Assembly (NCBI GenBank): GCA_029250945.1
Contig: JAQXEG010000034.1
Span: forward strand, 124,001-188,000
DNA: 64,000 bases
Direction: 5' to 3'
From: Yoonia sp.
GTDB taxonomy: Bacteria > Pseudomonadota > Alphaproteobacteria > Rhodobacterales > Rhodobacteraceae
Shown: positions 55,896 through 64,000 of the stretch, one piece after another
How the letters are laid out: every line of letters starts with the position of its first letter
Position numbering within the stretch: the stretch's first letter is position 1
Notes under the pieces: model-generated
Database searches by the model: none
What the model saw: the letters and a program-made list of their open reading frames with translations, nothing else
Told to the model about the DNA's origin: nothing
Made by a program: the position numbers and the translations under genes

Positions 55896-57275
55896 ATGAA
55901 CCGCTTTGCGTTCCCAATACTTTTTGGTGGGATTCTGTTGGTCGTCGTCTTTTGCGGCATGTTGTATCAACAATTGTCAGCCTAGGATGCCAAGACTGCC
56001 GAGGGTGATGCCCCTGCCAAGATTGAGGTCGCGGAAACGCGTGATGTTTCCGCCTTTATGGCCGCGTTGCAAATGGTGTTCGCCGATCTGACAGGGTCGG
56101 ACACGGTTACGCCAAAGGTTGATATTTCCGACATGGCCCCAGAGGCCCCGCGCGGCTGGTATGCGACGCCCTATAAAACGGCGGATGGCGAAGAAATCAC
56201 AAAGGCGCGTTTTTCCCGCAGCCCGATTGCCAAAAACTCGACCAATACGCTTTTGCAGCAGTTTGAAGATGCAGCGCGTGGGCGTGGCAATACAATCGCG
56301 GTGACGATGACGCGCGCAAAGCAAAAGATTGCGTTTCTGATTTATGTCCCCGATCAGTTCAACACCAAGACAATTCGTTGTGGTCTGATGGCGACAATTT
56401 CTATGAACATGGGGATTGCCACATCCTTTGATAGCCCCGATGTGTTTGAGCTGCACCACGGTGTGCCGTTCACACAGGTCGCCCCCTACAGCAAAAATGT
56501 GTCCACCGGCACCAAGGTGCCTGTCGACTACCGCGTGTTTGGCGGCAATGTGGGCGGTATGTTCAAGATCAAGATCCTGACCAACAGTTCTGACGCGGCC
56601 GTGGCGAATGTTTTGAAAAATGTGCCAGTCGGCTTAATAATCTCCATGTTGCCAGAACCTGATCCGCATCTGTTGATCAGCACAGACTTTCAGACCCGCG
56701 ACGCCGAACCAAACCGTGAGGTGCCTGGCCCAAGTGTTGCCCGCCGTGCGTATTTGTTGGTGAAAACGCGGCTCGACTATTCCGAGCGTGAGAAAAATAT
56801 TCTGAACCGTATGGTCGAAGGTCGGATCATGACATGGGATGATATGTTTGAACGCGACGGCACTGGCATTGGTCTTGCGCCTGAAATCCTCGCGCTTTTG
56901 GGCGATTTGCCAGACATGCAGGTGTCCCAACGTATCGTCTATGATGCGCGCGCACTGCGCTAGACGGAACGTGAGTGGACAGAAACCGAGGATCGAATTC
57001 TGTCCGGTATGGCGCGGGAACGGATCAAGGAACGCAAGGATGTCGTCCGCTATCTTGAGGATGGTGAAGAGTTGGCCCAAGAGGTGATCACCCTCGTGCA
57101 GTTGCTGCCCGAATACTATGATGCCGCCGCCGTGCAAGCCACCTATTTGGCCGAAAGCACAGTAACGGCCAAGGATCTGGTGATCCGCCGCGGGACATCC
57201 ATCGGCCAAGGCACCAGCACCTTTGGTAACTGCAAGATTGAACTGGGCGTGAGTAGCTGCACGGTTGGCCGCTAG
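55896..57275 (+). pseudogene. membrane-anchored hypothetical protein with two in-frame TAG codons
   Basis: From an ATG at 55896 (AAGGGA upstream) the frame reads NRFAFPILFGGILLVVVFCG, one membrane helix, then TAG at 55983-55985 (codon 30), then an open stretch of 325 codons, TAG at 56961-56963 (codon 356), and a final open stretch to 57275. No other stop interrupts 460 codons. The extracytoplasmic part contains VFGGNVGGMFKIKILTNSSD and two similar segments, DYSEREKNILNRMVEGR and TEREWTEDRILSGMARER, on either side of the second TAG. CAG to TAG at both sites is the simplest cause. Family not recognised. Confidence 0.7.
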
Positions 57276-57281
57276 TCAAAC

Positions 57282-57317
57282 CCGACCCCCTGTCGCAATC
57301 GTGCGATGAGGGGTCGG
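57282..57317. terminator. strong stem-loop between the interrupted gene and the flavoprotein gene
   Basis: CCGACCCC pairs with GGGGTCGG and an inner TCGCA pairs with TGCGA around an ATCG loop. It begins seven bases after the stop at 57275. There is no T run, so it may be a terminator of weak type or a processing or stability element of the downstream mRNA. Confidence 0.5.
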
Positions 57318-57388
57318 CTGGTTCTTAAGGACGGCCGCGTTTTTGGCGCATCTTATGCGCAACACCCAGCTCGTCTAAGGAATCGGCC

Positions 57389-59896
57389 ATGAAAACCAAT
57401 GTCAAAGCTCTTGTCGTCGGTGGTGGTGCCGTTGGCACATCCATCGCATACCACCTTGCCAAAGCAGGCTGGGATGATGTCATGTTGCTGGAACGCGATG
57501 AGCTGACGTCGGGGTCCACGTGGCACGCCGCTGGTCTGCTGCCACTGTTCAACATGTCCTATGCGACGACGCACATCCACAAATACTCTGTCGATTTCTA
57601 CAAATCGCTTGAGGAAGAAACAGGGCTGAACGCCGGTTTCGCAGTGGTTGGCAACCTGCGTATGGCCCAAACGGACGAGCGTATGGACGAATACATGCTG
57701 TATGCGTCCACCGCTGAGACATGCGACGTGTCCTACGAATGGCTGACACCTGATGACATTAAGGAACGCTGGCCCCTGATCCGCACCGACGATCTGAAGG
57801 GTGCGATTTACCACACTGAGGACGGTTATATTAACCCCGCTGACGTCACGATGGCGATGGCCAAAGGTGCCCGTCAGCGCGGCGTGATGATTGAGCGCAA
57901 ATGGCAGGCTGACGCGTTCTACTGGAACGGCACCCATTGGGAGGTCAGCTGCACCAAGATGGTCGAGAAGGGTGGCAACCTGATCCCGTCTGAGGAACAG
58001 ATCGTCATCACGGCTGAACACGTTGTCACCGCATCGGGCAACCACGCCCAACGCACGGCCAAGATGCTGGGCATTAAGATGCCTGCGATCCCTGTTGAGC
58101 ACACGTTCATCGTGATGGACCAAGACCCCGAGCTGGTAAAATGGCGCGAGGCTGGCAACCCGGAACATCCGGTCATCCGTGACGCCGACAACGAAAGCTA
58201 TGCCCGCGAGGAACGCGGCGGCTGGATTTTGGGCATCTACGAAGAAGGTGCGCCAGCGCGTTTTGAACATGGTGTGCCTGATAGCTTCCGCGCTGATCTG
58301 TTCCCGCTCGACCTCGACCGGATCGCTGATCAGTATATGGCCATGACAGAGCGCGTGCCGTCCTGTGCGGAATCCGGCCTTAAGGATGATTTCAACGGCC
58401 CGATTTGTTACACACCCGACGGTAACCCGCTGGTCGGCCCAGCACCGGGTCTGCACAACATGTGGCTGGCCGAAGGGTTCAGCTTTGGCATCACTGCGGC
58501 GGGTGGCACAGGTTATTACCTTGCGCAGATGATGGTCGACGGCGAGGCAGAGATCGACATGGCGTCGCTTGATCCCAAGCGCTATTCCAGCAATTGGATG
58601 ACCACCGAATTTGCCGCGCGCAAGAACGAAGAGGCGTATGAGCACGTCTACATCCTGCACCACCCTGATGAAGAACGCCCCGCCTGCCGCCCACTGCGCA
58701 CGGCCCCCGCGTTTGACCGTCAAAAGGCCCGTGGCGCACAGTTCGGCTGGGTGAATGGCTGGGAACGCCCCAACTATTTCGGCCCCGTGGACGCGCCCCA
58801 AAATTTTGACCACGACGCGCGGTCCTTCCGCCGTGGTGGCTGGTGGCAGCACGCAGTGGACGAGGCGAAAGCGATCCGCGAAGGTGTTGGTCTGGTCGAT
58901 GCGACAGCCTTTACCAAGCACGTGGTCAAGGGCCCCGGTGCAACGCAATTCCTGGATTGGTTCACCTGCAACAAGCTGCCGAAAATTGGTCGTATCAACC
59001 TGACATATGCGCTCACTTCCCACGGGACGACCCGTACGGAATACACCATCGTGCGCAATGGCGAGGATAGCTATTACCTCGTCTCTGCGGGTGCTTGGAC
59101 AGAATATGATGCTGATTTCATGCGCAAGGCTGCGGCCGATAAAATGGATGAATTTGGCTATATCGAAATTCAGGATGTGACGACCCAATGGGGTGTGTTC
59201 GCGATTGCTGGTCCAAAATCCCGCGACGTGTTGCGTGATGTGATCAACGATGCTGATCCTGACACCGCGCTGTCGAACAAGCGTTTCCCATGGCTGTCTG
59301 CGCGCCAGATTGAGCTGGGCATGTGTCCGGTGAACGCGATCCGTGTGGCCTATACGGGTGAATTGGGCTGGGAATTGCACCACCCGATTGAAATGCAGAA
59401 CTACCTGTTTGATCTGCTCGAGGCTGCGGGTGAAAAACACGGGATGAAGCTTGTGGGCGCGCGTGCGCAAAACTGGCTGCGTCAGGAAAAGTCATACCGT
59501 GCGTTTGGCAACGAACTGGGCCGCGATGCGACCCCGGCAGAGGCTGATTTGCCGCGCTTCATCGACCTGTCCAAGGAATTTCATGGCAAGGACGCGATGG
59601 TTGAAACCGGCGTGCGTTTCAAGTGCGTGACCGTGTTGATCGACGGACCATCCGATGCGGACCCATGGGGTCACGAAGCGATCTATGACATGGATGGCAA
59701 CCGCTTGGGCCGATTGACGTCTGGCGGCTATTCGGTAGCGTTCGAAAAATCCATCGGCATGGGCTATGTGACGCCCGAAGCCGCCGAAGTTGGGGCCGCG
59801 ATCCAGATCAAAATGCAGGACAAACTGTGGCCGGCGCAAATCGTCGAAGACAGCCCCTATGATCCCAAGAACGCGACCATCCGCGTCGACGGTTAA
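57389..59896 (+). CDS. dimethylglycine/sarcosine dehydrogenase-like flavoprotein with GcvT domain
   Basis: The 835-residue protein has an N-terminal FAD domain (VVGGGAVGTSIAYHLAKAG at residues 9-27; STWHAAGLLP with the histidine that carries FAD in relatives) and, from about residue 430, a GcvT-type folate-binding aminomethyltransferase part (YTGELGWELHHPIE, LRQEKSYRAFGNELGRD, GRLTSGGYSVAFEKSIGMG). Such proteins oxidatively demethylate dimethylglycine, sarcosine or related methylamines and pass formaldehyde to tetrahydrofolate. The exact substrate is not decidable. AAGGAA lies upstream of the ATG. It ends overlapping the next, convergent flavoprotein gene. Confidence 0.9.
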   Translation: MKTNVKALVVGGGAVGTSIAYHLAKAGWDDVMLLERDELTSGSTWHAAGLLPLFNMSYATTHIHKYSVDFYKSLEEETGLNAGFAVVGNLRMAQTDERMDEYMLYASTAETCDVSYEWLTPDDIKERWPLIRTDDLKGAIYHTEDGYINPADVTMAMAKGARQRGVMIERKWQADAFYWNGTHWEVSCTKMVEKGGNLIPSEEQIVITAEHVVTASGNHAQRTAKMLGIKMPAIPVEHTFIVMDQDPELVKWREAGNPEHPVIRDADNESYAREERGGWILGIYEEGAPARFEHGVPDSFRADLFPLDLDRIADQYMAMTERVPSCAESGLKDDFNGPICYTPDGNPLVGPAPGLHNMWLAEGFSFGITAAGGTGYYLAQMMVDGEAEIDMASLDPKRYSSNWMTTEFAARKNEEAYEHVYILHHPDEERPACRPLRTAPAFDRQKARGAQFGWVNGWERPNYFGPVDAPQNFDHDARSFRRGGWWQHAVDEAKAIREGVGLVDATAFTKHVVKGPGATQFLDWFTCNKLPKIGRINLTYALTSHGTTRTEYTIVRNGEDSYYLVSAGAWTEYDADFMRKAAADKMDEFGYIEIQDVTTQWGVFAIAGPKSRDVLRDVINDADPDTALSNKRFPWLSARQIELGMCPVNAIRVAYTGELGWELHHPIEMQNYLFDLLEAAGEKHGMKLVGARAQNWLRQEKSYRAFGNELGRDATPAEADLPRFIDLSKEFHGKDAMVETGVRFKCVTVLIDGPSDADPWGHEAIYDMDGNRLGRLTSGGYSVAFEKSIGMGYVTPEAAEVGAAIQIKMQDKLWPAQIVEDSPYDPKNATIRVDG

Positions 59897-60963
59897 CGGA
59901 ACCGATCAGGTTTCAATGCTGCAACAGCGCCCGCGTCAATCGCGGGCGTTTTTGCGTTCAAGAGGTCGGCAATTAGCTGTCCCGCAGCGGGGCTAGATTG
60001 CATTCCATAGCCACCTTGCCCCGCGCACCAGACAAAGCTGGGGTCGGTCGGATCGGGGCCAAGCACGAGCGTTCGGTCAGGCGAAAACGTCCGCAAGCCT
60101 GCCCATGATGCGAGCAAGCGGGTGACGGGTTCGGTCACATGCGCCTCGTAGCGGGCGAACCCTTCGGCAAGGGTCATGTCGTCGGCGAATGCATCGTGGG
60201 GCTCCATCAGCTGTTCCTCGGCTGGGGATACGATCAGCGCGCCCGCGTCGGGTTTGCAATACCATGTTTCGCCTGCGCCAAAGATCATGGGCCACGCGGA
60301 TAGGTCATGACCGCCCGGCGCGGGAATGCGCCCCATGGACCGGCGGAGCGGGGTAAAGCCAAGCGGTGCAATGCCCGCCAATTCCGCAATCGGATCGGCC
60401 CAAGGTCCCGCGGCGTTGATCAAGATGGTCGCATCGAATTGCTGGTCTTCGGTCGTGACTGTCCAGCCTGTCGTCGTCCGATGGATTGCTGTCGCAGCCG
60501 CATTTGTGTGGACCGTCCCGCCATTGGCGCGGATGGTTTTCACGTATCCTTGGATCATGCGGTCGGTATCAAGGTCCCATGCGTGTTCGTCCCACGCGAC
60601 ATCCGTGATAACATCGGTGTTCAGGATTGGCACCATCGCCTGTGCCTCGCTCGGGGAAATGGAGCGGAGGTGCATGGTGTCTTGGTCGGCGGCGAATGCG
60701 TCCTTGGACTGGGCTGTGCCGACGTTCATTAGCCCGCGTGGCGACACCAGATCATTGTCAAAATGGTAGTCACGGCTCGCTGCGTTCAGCGCGATAGTCG
60801 ACGGCTTGCCGTAGTTTTGTTCAAACAAGGCGGCTGACCTGCCGGACGCGTGATAGGCCAGCGATGTCTCGGCCTCGATCAATGTGACGTGGCCCAGTTT
60901 GGAAAGGGCGGCACCTGCGGATGTGCCGCCCACGCCGCCGCCGATGATCAGGAAATCGGTCAT
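59893..60963 (-). CDS. FAD-dependent amino acid/amine oxidase (DAO family)
   Basis: The 356-residue protein begins MTDFLIIGGGVGGTSAGAAL (FAD site), continues YHASGRSAALFEQNYG, and ends with GPDPTDPSFVWCAGQGGYGM, typical of D-amino acid oxidase/glycine oxidase-type enzymes such as sarcosine oxidase and D-arginine dehydrogenase. It oxidises a secondary or D-amino acid; YHASGRSAALFEQNYG is most like D-arginine dehydrogenase-type proteins. It overlaps the aldo/keto reductase stop (ATGA). Confidence 0.85.
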   Translation of the reverse strand: MTDFLIIGGGVGGTSAGAALSKLGHVTLIEAETSLAYHASGRSAALFEQNYGKPSTIALNAASRDYHFDNDLVSPRGLMNVGTAQSKDAFAADQDTMHLRSISPSEAQAMVPILNTDVITDVAWDEHAWDLDTDRMIQGYVKTIRANGGTVHTNAAATAIHRTTTGWTVTTEDQQFDATILINAAGPWADPIAELAGIAPLGFTPLRRSMGRIPAPGGHDLSAWPMIFGAGETWYCKPDAGALIVSPAEEQLMEPHDAFADDMTLAEGFARYEAHVTEPVTRLLASWAGLRTFSPDRTLVLGPDPTDPSFVWCAGQGGYGMQSSPAAGQLIADLLNAKTPAIDAGAVAALKPDRFR

Positions 60964-61892
60964 GCTTCTTCCAATCTGTCGGTGGCAGGGGCAGGCGTTG
61001 GCGTCAGGGCCGTGATCTGCGCATAAAGCGCATCCGACATCTCAAACGCCTCGGCATCTAGTGATGGCGCAAGCTGCGCGGTTGACCGGGCTGAAATGAT
61101 CGGGGACGGGGCGGTGGCGTGTTTCGCGACCCACGCGACAGCCAGTGTCGCCGGATCAACGCGAATATCACGGGCGAGGTTGGCTAGTTCCGCCGCCGCT
61201 GCGTGCATCCAAGCCTGATCATACCGCGCCTGATAGCGGGGATCATCGGTCAGACGTCCCGTATCACCACGTGCGTATTTGCCGGTCAACAGGCCACCGC
61301 CAAGGGGGGAATATGGTACGATCTGAATATCCTGATCGGCTGCGGCGCCGAAAATTTCAACCTCGGCCTGTCGTTTCACGAGGTTATACATCGGCTGAAC
61401 AACGTCGATTTTCGTGCCGAATGACTGGGCGACGGTCTGTGCCTTCATGATCTGCCACGCGGCGAAATTCGACACACCGATGTGGCGGATCAACCTGCGT
61501 TGCTGAAAGTCGGCGAAGGTTTCAAATGTCTCGGCCAAGTCGGTGGCAGGATCAAAGCGGTGCAGATAGAGCAGGTCAACGCTGTCGTGCCCCAGCTGTT
61601 TGCGGCTTTGATCAAAATGGGCGGTCATATTCGCCCGCGACGCGCCGCCGATATACCCGACCTTGGTGGCAAGGTAGATGTCGCTGCGTTCATGCCGGAT
61701 GAATTCGCCAAGCAGGCGTTCAGCCGCGCCGCCTGTGTAGCCGACGGCGGTATCGAAATGGGTAATACCGGCGCCGCGGGCGGTGTCATACATCGCGCGG
61801 CTGGCTGTGGCGTCAGCTGTGCCGCCAAATTGCATTGTTCCGAATGTGGTGCGTGAAATCGGCGTGCCGTTGGGTGTGGTCAAATTTGTCAT
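60960..61892 (-). CDS. aldo/keto reductase
   Basis: The start at MTNLTTPNGTPISRTTFGTM gives 310 residues. The catalytic tetrad is present: D and Y in THFDTAVGYTGGA, K in YLATKVGYIGG, H in LLYLHRFDP. The NADPH region is PYSPLGGGLLTGKYARGDTG. It reduces an aldehyde or ketone; substrate unknown. It is coupled to the DAO-family gene, so the two may act on the same compound. Confidence 0.9.
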   Translation of the reverse strand: MTNLTTPNGTPISRTTFGTMQFGGTADATASRAMYDTARGAGITHFDTAVGYTGGAAERLLGEFIRHERSDIYLATKVGYIGGASRANMTAHFDQSRKQLGHDSVDLLYLHRFDPATDLAETFETFADFQQRRLIRHIGVSNFAAWQIMKAQTVAQSFGTKIDVVQPMYNLVKRQAEVEIFGAAADQDIQIVPYSPLGGGLLTGKYARGDTGRLTDDPRYQARYDQAWMHAAAAELANLARDIRVDPATLAVAWVAKHATAPSPIISARSTAQLAPSLDAEAFEMSDALYAQITALTPTPAPATDRLEEA

Positions 61893-61936
61893 GGGGTAAA
61901 CGTGACATGGGGGCGGCGCGCTGAAAAGAGGATTTC

Positions 61937-61981
61937 GTGGGGCGCTGCCCCACACCCCGGAGTATTTGCAAAAAAGCGAAG
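61937..61981. repeat. intergenic GGGGCGCTGCCCC-CCCCGGAGTATTT repeat (copy 4)
   Basis: TGGGGCGCTGCCCCA hairpin followed by CACCCCGGAGTATTTGCAAA and AAAGCGAAG. It is the closest match to copy 1 at 34.0 kb and lies just after the lipoprotein remnant stop. Confidence 0.6.
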
Positions 61982-61983
61982 CG

Positions 61984-62440
61984 TTAGCGAACGCTGACGA
62001 GAATGCGAAGCGTGCCGGTTTGGGCAAAGCTGGCTGCTGTAGCAGCGTCAAGCTGTGAACCGGATTCGTAGCCGACGAGCGGGAGGTCACCGGCCATCGC
62101 TGCGGCGGCCCGTGTGGCGTCCGCAAAAGGGGCGGGGCCAAAGACGTTTGATAGGCCCGCACAATCGTCAGACAGGTTCACGATGCAACCGACAGTTTGT
62201 CGTCGCTCTGCAGAACGGCAAATTTGGTGTCATCCAGCAAGGCGGGCGGGAACATAGTATGGTCGGTTAGTGATCCGGCTGCCTTCCACATGGTTTCCCA
62301 ATGGGCGCGGCCATTCTGGCAGAAACCTGTTTCGCGATATCCGCGTTGGCGGCCAGTGTTGCGGCGCGTTCTTGTGGTGATGGGGCAGAACATGCGGACA
62401 GCAATGCCAGCACGGCGGGCAGTTTTAGAACTGCGTTCAT
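61984..62440 (-). pseudogene. frameshifted lipoprotein gene
   Basis: An AAGGA-preceded ATG at 62440 starts MNAVLKLPAVLALLSACSAP, a lipoprotein signal with lipobox LLSAC, and reads ERAATLAANADIAKQVSARM before closing at 62267. Protein-like segments then appear in other frames: LTDHTMFPPALLDDTKFAVL up to 62178, then NLSDDCAGLSNVFGPAPFAD and a region ending LRILVSVR at 61984. At least two frameshifts are needed. I do not recognise the family. It lies between the aldo/keto reductase and the second importer. Confidence 0.6.
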
Positions 62441-62512
62441 GGGGAATTTCCTTTTGGGATCGTCGCTAAGGTATTGATAGAAATAAAAAATGTTACGCCC
62501 CATTTGAAACGC

Positions 62513-62543
62513 AAAAAGGCCCGCCATTTCTGACGGGCCTTTT
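62513..62543 (-). terminator. rho-independent terminator after the second binding-protein gene
   Basis: AAAAGGCCCG and CGGGCCTTTT arms with a 10-base loop; reading on the minus strand, the stem is followed by T residues. It lies 20 bases past the binding-protein stop and ends that operon. Confidence 0.85.
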
Positions 62544-62562
62544 GTTGTCTACTGTTCTGCGC

Positions 62563-63645
62563 TTATTGCGGAATGTCGCCGGTGATACCTTCGACGTAGA
62601 AGTTCATGCCAGCCAATGTCCCGTCGTCAGCTGTTTCGCCATCGGCCAACCAAACGGAACCGTCCTGCTTGTTCACCGGACCGGTGAAGGCGTGGTAGGA
62701 GCCGTCGGACAGGCTGTCGCGCAGGGCTTCTGCGGATGCTTTAACATCTGCTGGAACCGCGTCAGAGATTTCGCCGATGCCGACCATGCCAGCGCCGATG
62801 CCATCCCATGTGTTACCTGATGTCCATGTGCCGTCCATGACCGCCTTGGTGCGTGCGATGTAATATGGCGCCCAGTCATCGATTATGGAGGATACGCGTG
62901 GGAACGGGCCGAATTCGGCCATGTCGGATGCCTGACCGAATGTCACAACGTTGCCAGCGGCCTGTGCGGCAGCCTGTGGTGCTGTGGAATCGGTGTGCTG
63001 CAGGATCACGTCAGCGCCTTGTTCGATCAGAACTGTGGCGGCTTCTGCTTCTTTTGCAGGGTCAAACCATGTGTAGGCCCAAACGATTTTGAATTCGACG
63101 TCCGGGTTCACTTCGCGTGCGTGCAGGTAGGCAGAGTTGATGCCACGGATCACTTCGGGGATCGGGAAGGACCCAATGTAGCCGATGATGTTGCTTTCGG
63201 TCATGTTGCCCGCGATGTGGCCCTGAACCGCGCGGCCTTCGTAAAAGCGTGCGGAATATGTGGCGACGTTTTCAGCCTGCTTAAAGCCTGTTGCGTGCTC
63301 GAATTTCACATCTGGGAACTTGGCGGCGACGTTGATTGTCGGGTCCATGTAGCCAAAGGATGTTGTGAAAATCAGGTCGGCGCCTTGCAGGGCCATCTGT
63401 GTCATCACGCGTTCTGCGTCGGGGCCTTCTGGCACGGATTCGACATAGACGGTTTCAACCGCATCGCCGAATTCAGCCTCAACCGCCAAGCGGCCTTTGT
63501 CGTGCTCATATGTCCAGCCGCCGTCGCCGATTGGGCCAACATAGACAAAGCCGACTTTGGTCTGGTGTGCGTCAGCATAGGCGCCGGTCGCTGCACCGGC
63601 TGCAACGATTGCTGCGGCCAGAATTGATTTGATGGTCATGTTCAT
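62563..63645 (-). CDS. BMP family solute-binding protein (second importer)
   Basis: The 360-residue protein has a signal peptide (MTIKSILAAAIVAAGAATGA, cleavage near AYA-DA). BMP-family motifs are KVGFVYVGPIGDGGWTYEHD, ADLIFTTSFGYMDPT, YSARFYEGRAVQGHIAGNMT and DVILQHTDSTAPQAAAQAAG. It differs clearly from the protein at 30.5-31.5 kb and probably binds a different purine or nucleoside-like ligand. It is the last gene of its operon, following a permease gene by 30 bases. Confidence 0.92.
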   Translation of the reverse strand: MNMTIKSILAAAIVAAGAATGAYADAHQTKVGFVYVGPIGDGGWTYEHDKGRLAVEAEFGDAVETVYVESVPEGPDAERVMTQMALQGADLIFTTSFGYMDPTINVAAKFPDVKFEHATGFKQAENVATYSARFYEGRAVQGHIAGNMTESNIIGYIGSFPIPEVIRGINSAYLHAREVNPDVEFKIVWAYTWFDPAKEAEAATVLIEQGADVILQHTDSTAPQAAAQAAGNVVTFGQASDMAEFGPFPRVSSIIDDWAPYYIARTKAVMDGTWTSGNTWDGIGAGMVGIGEISDAVPADVKASAEALRDSLSDGSYHAFTGPVNKQDGSVWLADGETADDGTLAGMNFYVEGITGDIPQ

Positions 63646-63675
63646 CCCCCTAGATGGACTTGTGGTATTGTGCCC

Positions 63676-64000
63676 CTAGCGAGAGGCGTGGAAAATTCGG
63701 CTCAAAGAGCCGGGCGCGCGCCCTGACGACATGATCACCAGAACGACGATGGTGGCTATATACGGCGACATGGACAAATATTCCACAGGAATTGCCAGCC
63801 CCGCCGCTTGCAGGTTCAGTTGCAACACAGTGACCCCGCCAAAAAGATAGGCCCCCAGCAAAAGCCGCCAAGGTTTCCAGCCTGCGAACACGACAATCGC
63901 CAGTGCAATCCAGCCCGCGCCTGCGGTCATGCCTTCGGTCCATTGCGGCACACGGACAAGGCTTAGGTACGCCCCGCCAAGCCCCGCACAGGCCCCGCCA
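63676..64000 (-). CDS. BMP-type ABC importer permease (partial)
   Basis: About 107 C-terminal codons are visible. GLGGAYLSLVRVPQWTEGMT is the conserved loop of this permease family, followed by GAGWIALAIVVFAGWKPWRL and three hydrophobic segments, ending IFHASR. The rest lies beyond the right edge. It belongs with the binding protein to its left. Confidence 0.88.
   Translation of the reverse strand, partial: GGACAGLGGAYLSLVRVPQWTEGMTAGAGWIALAIVVFAGWKPWRLLLGAYLFGGVTVLQLNLQAAGLAIPVEYLSMSPYIATIVVLVIMSSGRAPGSLSRIFHASR

Noticed and set aside
8983-57275. Reassignment of TAG or TGA to an amino acid in this organism.
   Set aside because: sucD, the TauE gene at 5.1 kb and the DUF1989 gene end at TAG, and sdhA, sdhB and rsmI end at TGA. 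Reassignment would fuse or extend many normal-length proteins.
57353-59470. A 705-codon open frame on the minus strand opposite the dimethylglycine-dehydrogenase-like gene.
   Set aside because: The plus-strand gene has full domain support, and the antisense peptide is Arg/His/Val-rich with no motif. Long antisense frames are expected from the biased codon use here.

Overview
The window is a chromosomal segment of an alphaproteobacterium of the family Rhodobacteraceae (Roseobacter group). The evidence is the gene order sucA/sucD/sucC, mdh, malyl-CoA thioesterase, mesaconyl-CoA hydratase, sdhCDAB, ethylmalonyl-CoA mutase and crotonyl-CoA carboxylase/reductase, which I recall from Rhodobacter sphaeroides, together with a LuxI/LuxR pair beside ccr and a second-type RpoH sigma factor. 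The genus cannot be fixed by reading. No tRNA, rRNA, CRISPR array, insertion sequence or prophage was seen.

Layout. 1-13.6 kb is a central-carbon block: 2-oxoglutarate dehydrogenase (partial), succinyl-CoA synthetase, malate dehydrogenase, two ethylmalonyl-CoA (EMC) pathway enzymes and succinate dehydrogenase. 13.7-16.3 kb holds a DUF1989 protein, purine nucleoside phosphorylase and two secreted DUF4329 proteins. 16.3-21.2 kb returns to the EMC pathway (ecm, ccr) around a membrane acyltransferase. 21.4-23.1 kb is a quorum-sensing luxR/luxI pair that reads as decayed. 23.1-26.3 kb has a RecD-like helicase and a TauE/SafE export pair. 26.4-31.5 kb is a complete BMP-type ABC importer. 31.6-45.5 kb is mostly housekeeping: tsaB/rimI, Nfu, trpS, murJ, glnD, an LpoA-like lipoprotein, rsmI, gshB, cobU/cobC-like. 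45.5-54.9 kb has rpoH, coaBC, dut, a membrane-anchored MoeB-like protein, an M3 peptidase, a cation exporter and a hydroxyacid dehydrogenase. 54.1-64 kb has panBC, an interrupted membrane-protein gene, a dimethylglycine-dehydrogenase-like flavoprotein, a second flavoprotein, an aldo/keto reductase and part of a second BMP-type importer.

How it fits together. The EMC pathway converts acetyl-CoA to glyoxylate, malate and succinyl-CoA, so Ccr, Ecm, Mch and the malyl-CoA enzyme feed directly into SucCD, SdhCDAB and Mdh. Two sets of repeated DNA motifs support co-regulation. A pair of TGTGATCACA boxes exactly 21 bp apart precedes both sucC and sdhC. A different palindrome, related to CTGC-N3-GCAG, precedes mdh, the malyl-CoA gene, ecm and ccr.

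The most unusual property is the number of broken genes. A DUF4344 peptidase, one DUF4329 protein, luxR, luxI, a YraN-family gene, a GFA-family gene, a 460-codon membrane protein and one or two lipoprotein genes carry in-frame stops, a lost start codon, frameshifts or a 23-bp tandem duplication. Every point lesion is compatible with a GC-to-AT transition. All of these genes are accessory; core metabolism is intact. Recent gene decay is the simplest reading, with sequencing error as the main alternative.
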